DNA from: Bacteroidota bacterium
GTDB taxonomy: Bacteria > Bacteroidota > Bacteroidia > Cytophagales > Cyclobacteriaceae
Reading direction: 5' to 3'
NCBI GenBank assembly: GCA_023417065.1
Contig: JAEZGH010000080.1
Coordinates: forward strand, 1-23,366
DNA: 23,366 nt
A program made the position numbers and the translations under genes. Shown here piece by piece: positions 23,300 to 23,366 of the stretch; within the stretch, counting starts at the first letter, position 1; the number at the start of each line of letters is the position of its first letter. The notes below the pieces were generated by a model that was not told the origin of the DNA, did not search any database, and saw nothing but the letters and a program-made list of their open reading frames with translations.

Positions 23300-23308
23300 T
23301 GGACGAAG

Positions 23309-23366
23309 ATGAAAAAAGAGAGAAGGAAATTTACCGCTGAATTTAAAGCGCGGGTCGCCATCGAAG
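23309..23366 (+). CDS. IS3-family transposase orfA (partial)
   Basis: The 19 visible residues, MKKERRKFTAEFKARVAIE, are the start of the helix-turn-helix OrfA of IS3-family elements (pattern RRKFTxEFKxxVAxEA), which binds the IS ends. It is cut by the window edge. It points away from the truncated glycosyltransferase. Confidence 0.85.
   Translation, partial: MKKERRKFTAEFKARVAIE

Larger units (their letters stand above)
23241..23366 (+). mobile_element. IS3-family insertion sequence, left end (partial)
   Basis: Homology to the glycosyltransferase stops at about 23240, and an AT-rich leader (ctataatactccctaaaatt and on) leads to an IS3-type orfA. The exact end cannot be fixed without the other copy or the target duplication, and I see no classical TG terminus. 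The element runs off the window. Confidence 0.75.

Noticed and set aside
1..23366. Composite transposon bounded by the two IS3-family fragments
   Set aside because: The right copy interrupts a local gene and the left fragment has no IS end. The genes between look like ordinary chromosomal operons, so a mobile 23-kb unit is not supported.

Overview
The window reads as chromosomal DNA from a Bacteroidota species, probably close to the Cytophagales or Chitinophagales. The reasons are the protein families present, promoter-like motifs resembling the Bacteroidota form (TTG, about 19 bases, TAnnTTTG), a PepSY-like small secreted protein, lipoproteins with an acidic stretch after the lipidated Cys, and few Shine-Dalgarno sequences. 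No tRNA, rRNA or CRISPR array was found. Most genes lie on the minus strand.

Layout. (1) 1-1431: a membrane sensor histidine kinase on the minus strand. Just after its phospho-acceptor domain it runs in frame into a piece of an IS3-family transposase. (2) 1645-3200: a rhomboid-fold membrane protein that lacks the catalytic serine motif, a stretch of unassigned short frames, and a small secreted PepSY-like protein with a clear terminator. (3) 3667-11233, minus strand: a five-gene metal-efflux operon in the order response regulator, histidine kinase, TolC-type outer membrane protein, lipoprotein adaptor, CzcA/CusA-type pump. Between kinase and outer membrane gene there is a tandem 11-bp TTTAAGGT repeat, which looks like the binding site of the operon's own OmpR-family regulator next to an internal promoter. 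(4) 11355-17090, minus strand: a second tripartite efflux operon (outer membrane protein, HAE-type RND pump, adaptor) without a linked regulator but with a palindrome and 11-bp direct repeat just before its first gene. (5) 17256-19050: three arrays of a GGATTAAG-like octamer surrounding an SMP-30/gluconolactonase lipoprotein and a decayed GxxExxY nuclease-fold gene. Two arrays fold as long hairpins and one carries a strong G-quadruplex motif. (6) 19034-20053: a YciE/YciF (DUF892) ferritin-like stress protein and an NTF2-fold lipoprotein. (7) 20216-23240: a GT4 glycosyltransferase and an amylo-alpha-1,6-glucosidase, a glycogen or alpha-glucan gene pair. The glycosyltransferase has lost its N-terminus to the IS3-family element at the right edge.

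The two efflux systems form the functional core. The first is predicted to sense and export divalent heavy metals. The second probably exports organic compounds, although its pump has unusual residues in the proton-relay positions and a His-rich cytoplasmic loop. Both window ends lie in IS3-family sequence, so the window may be a contig bounded by repeats. The most unusual unexplained structure is the octamer-repeat and GxxExxY cassette. The best mechanistic prediction is the 11-bp operator array in the metal-efflux operon.
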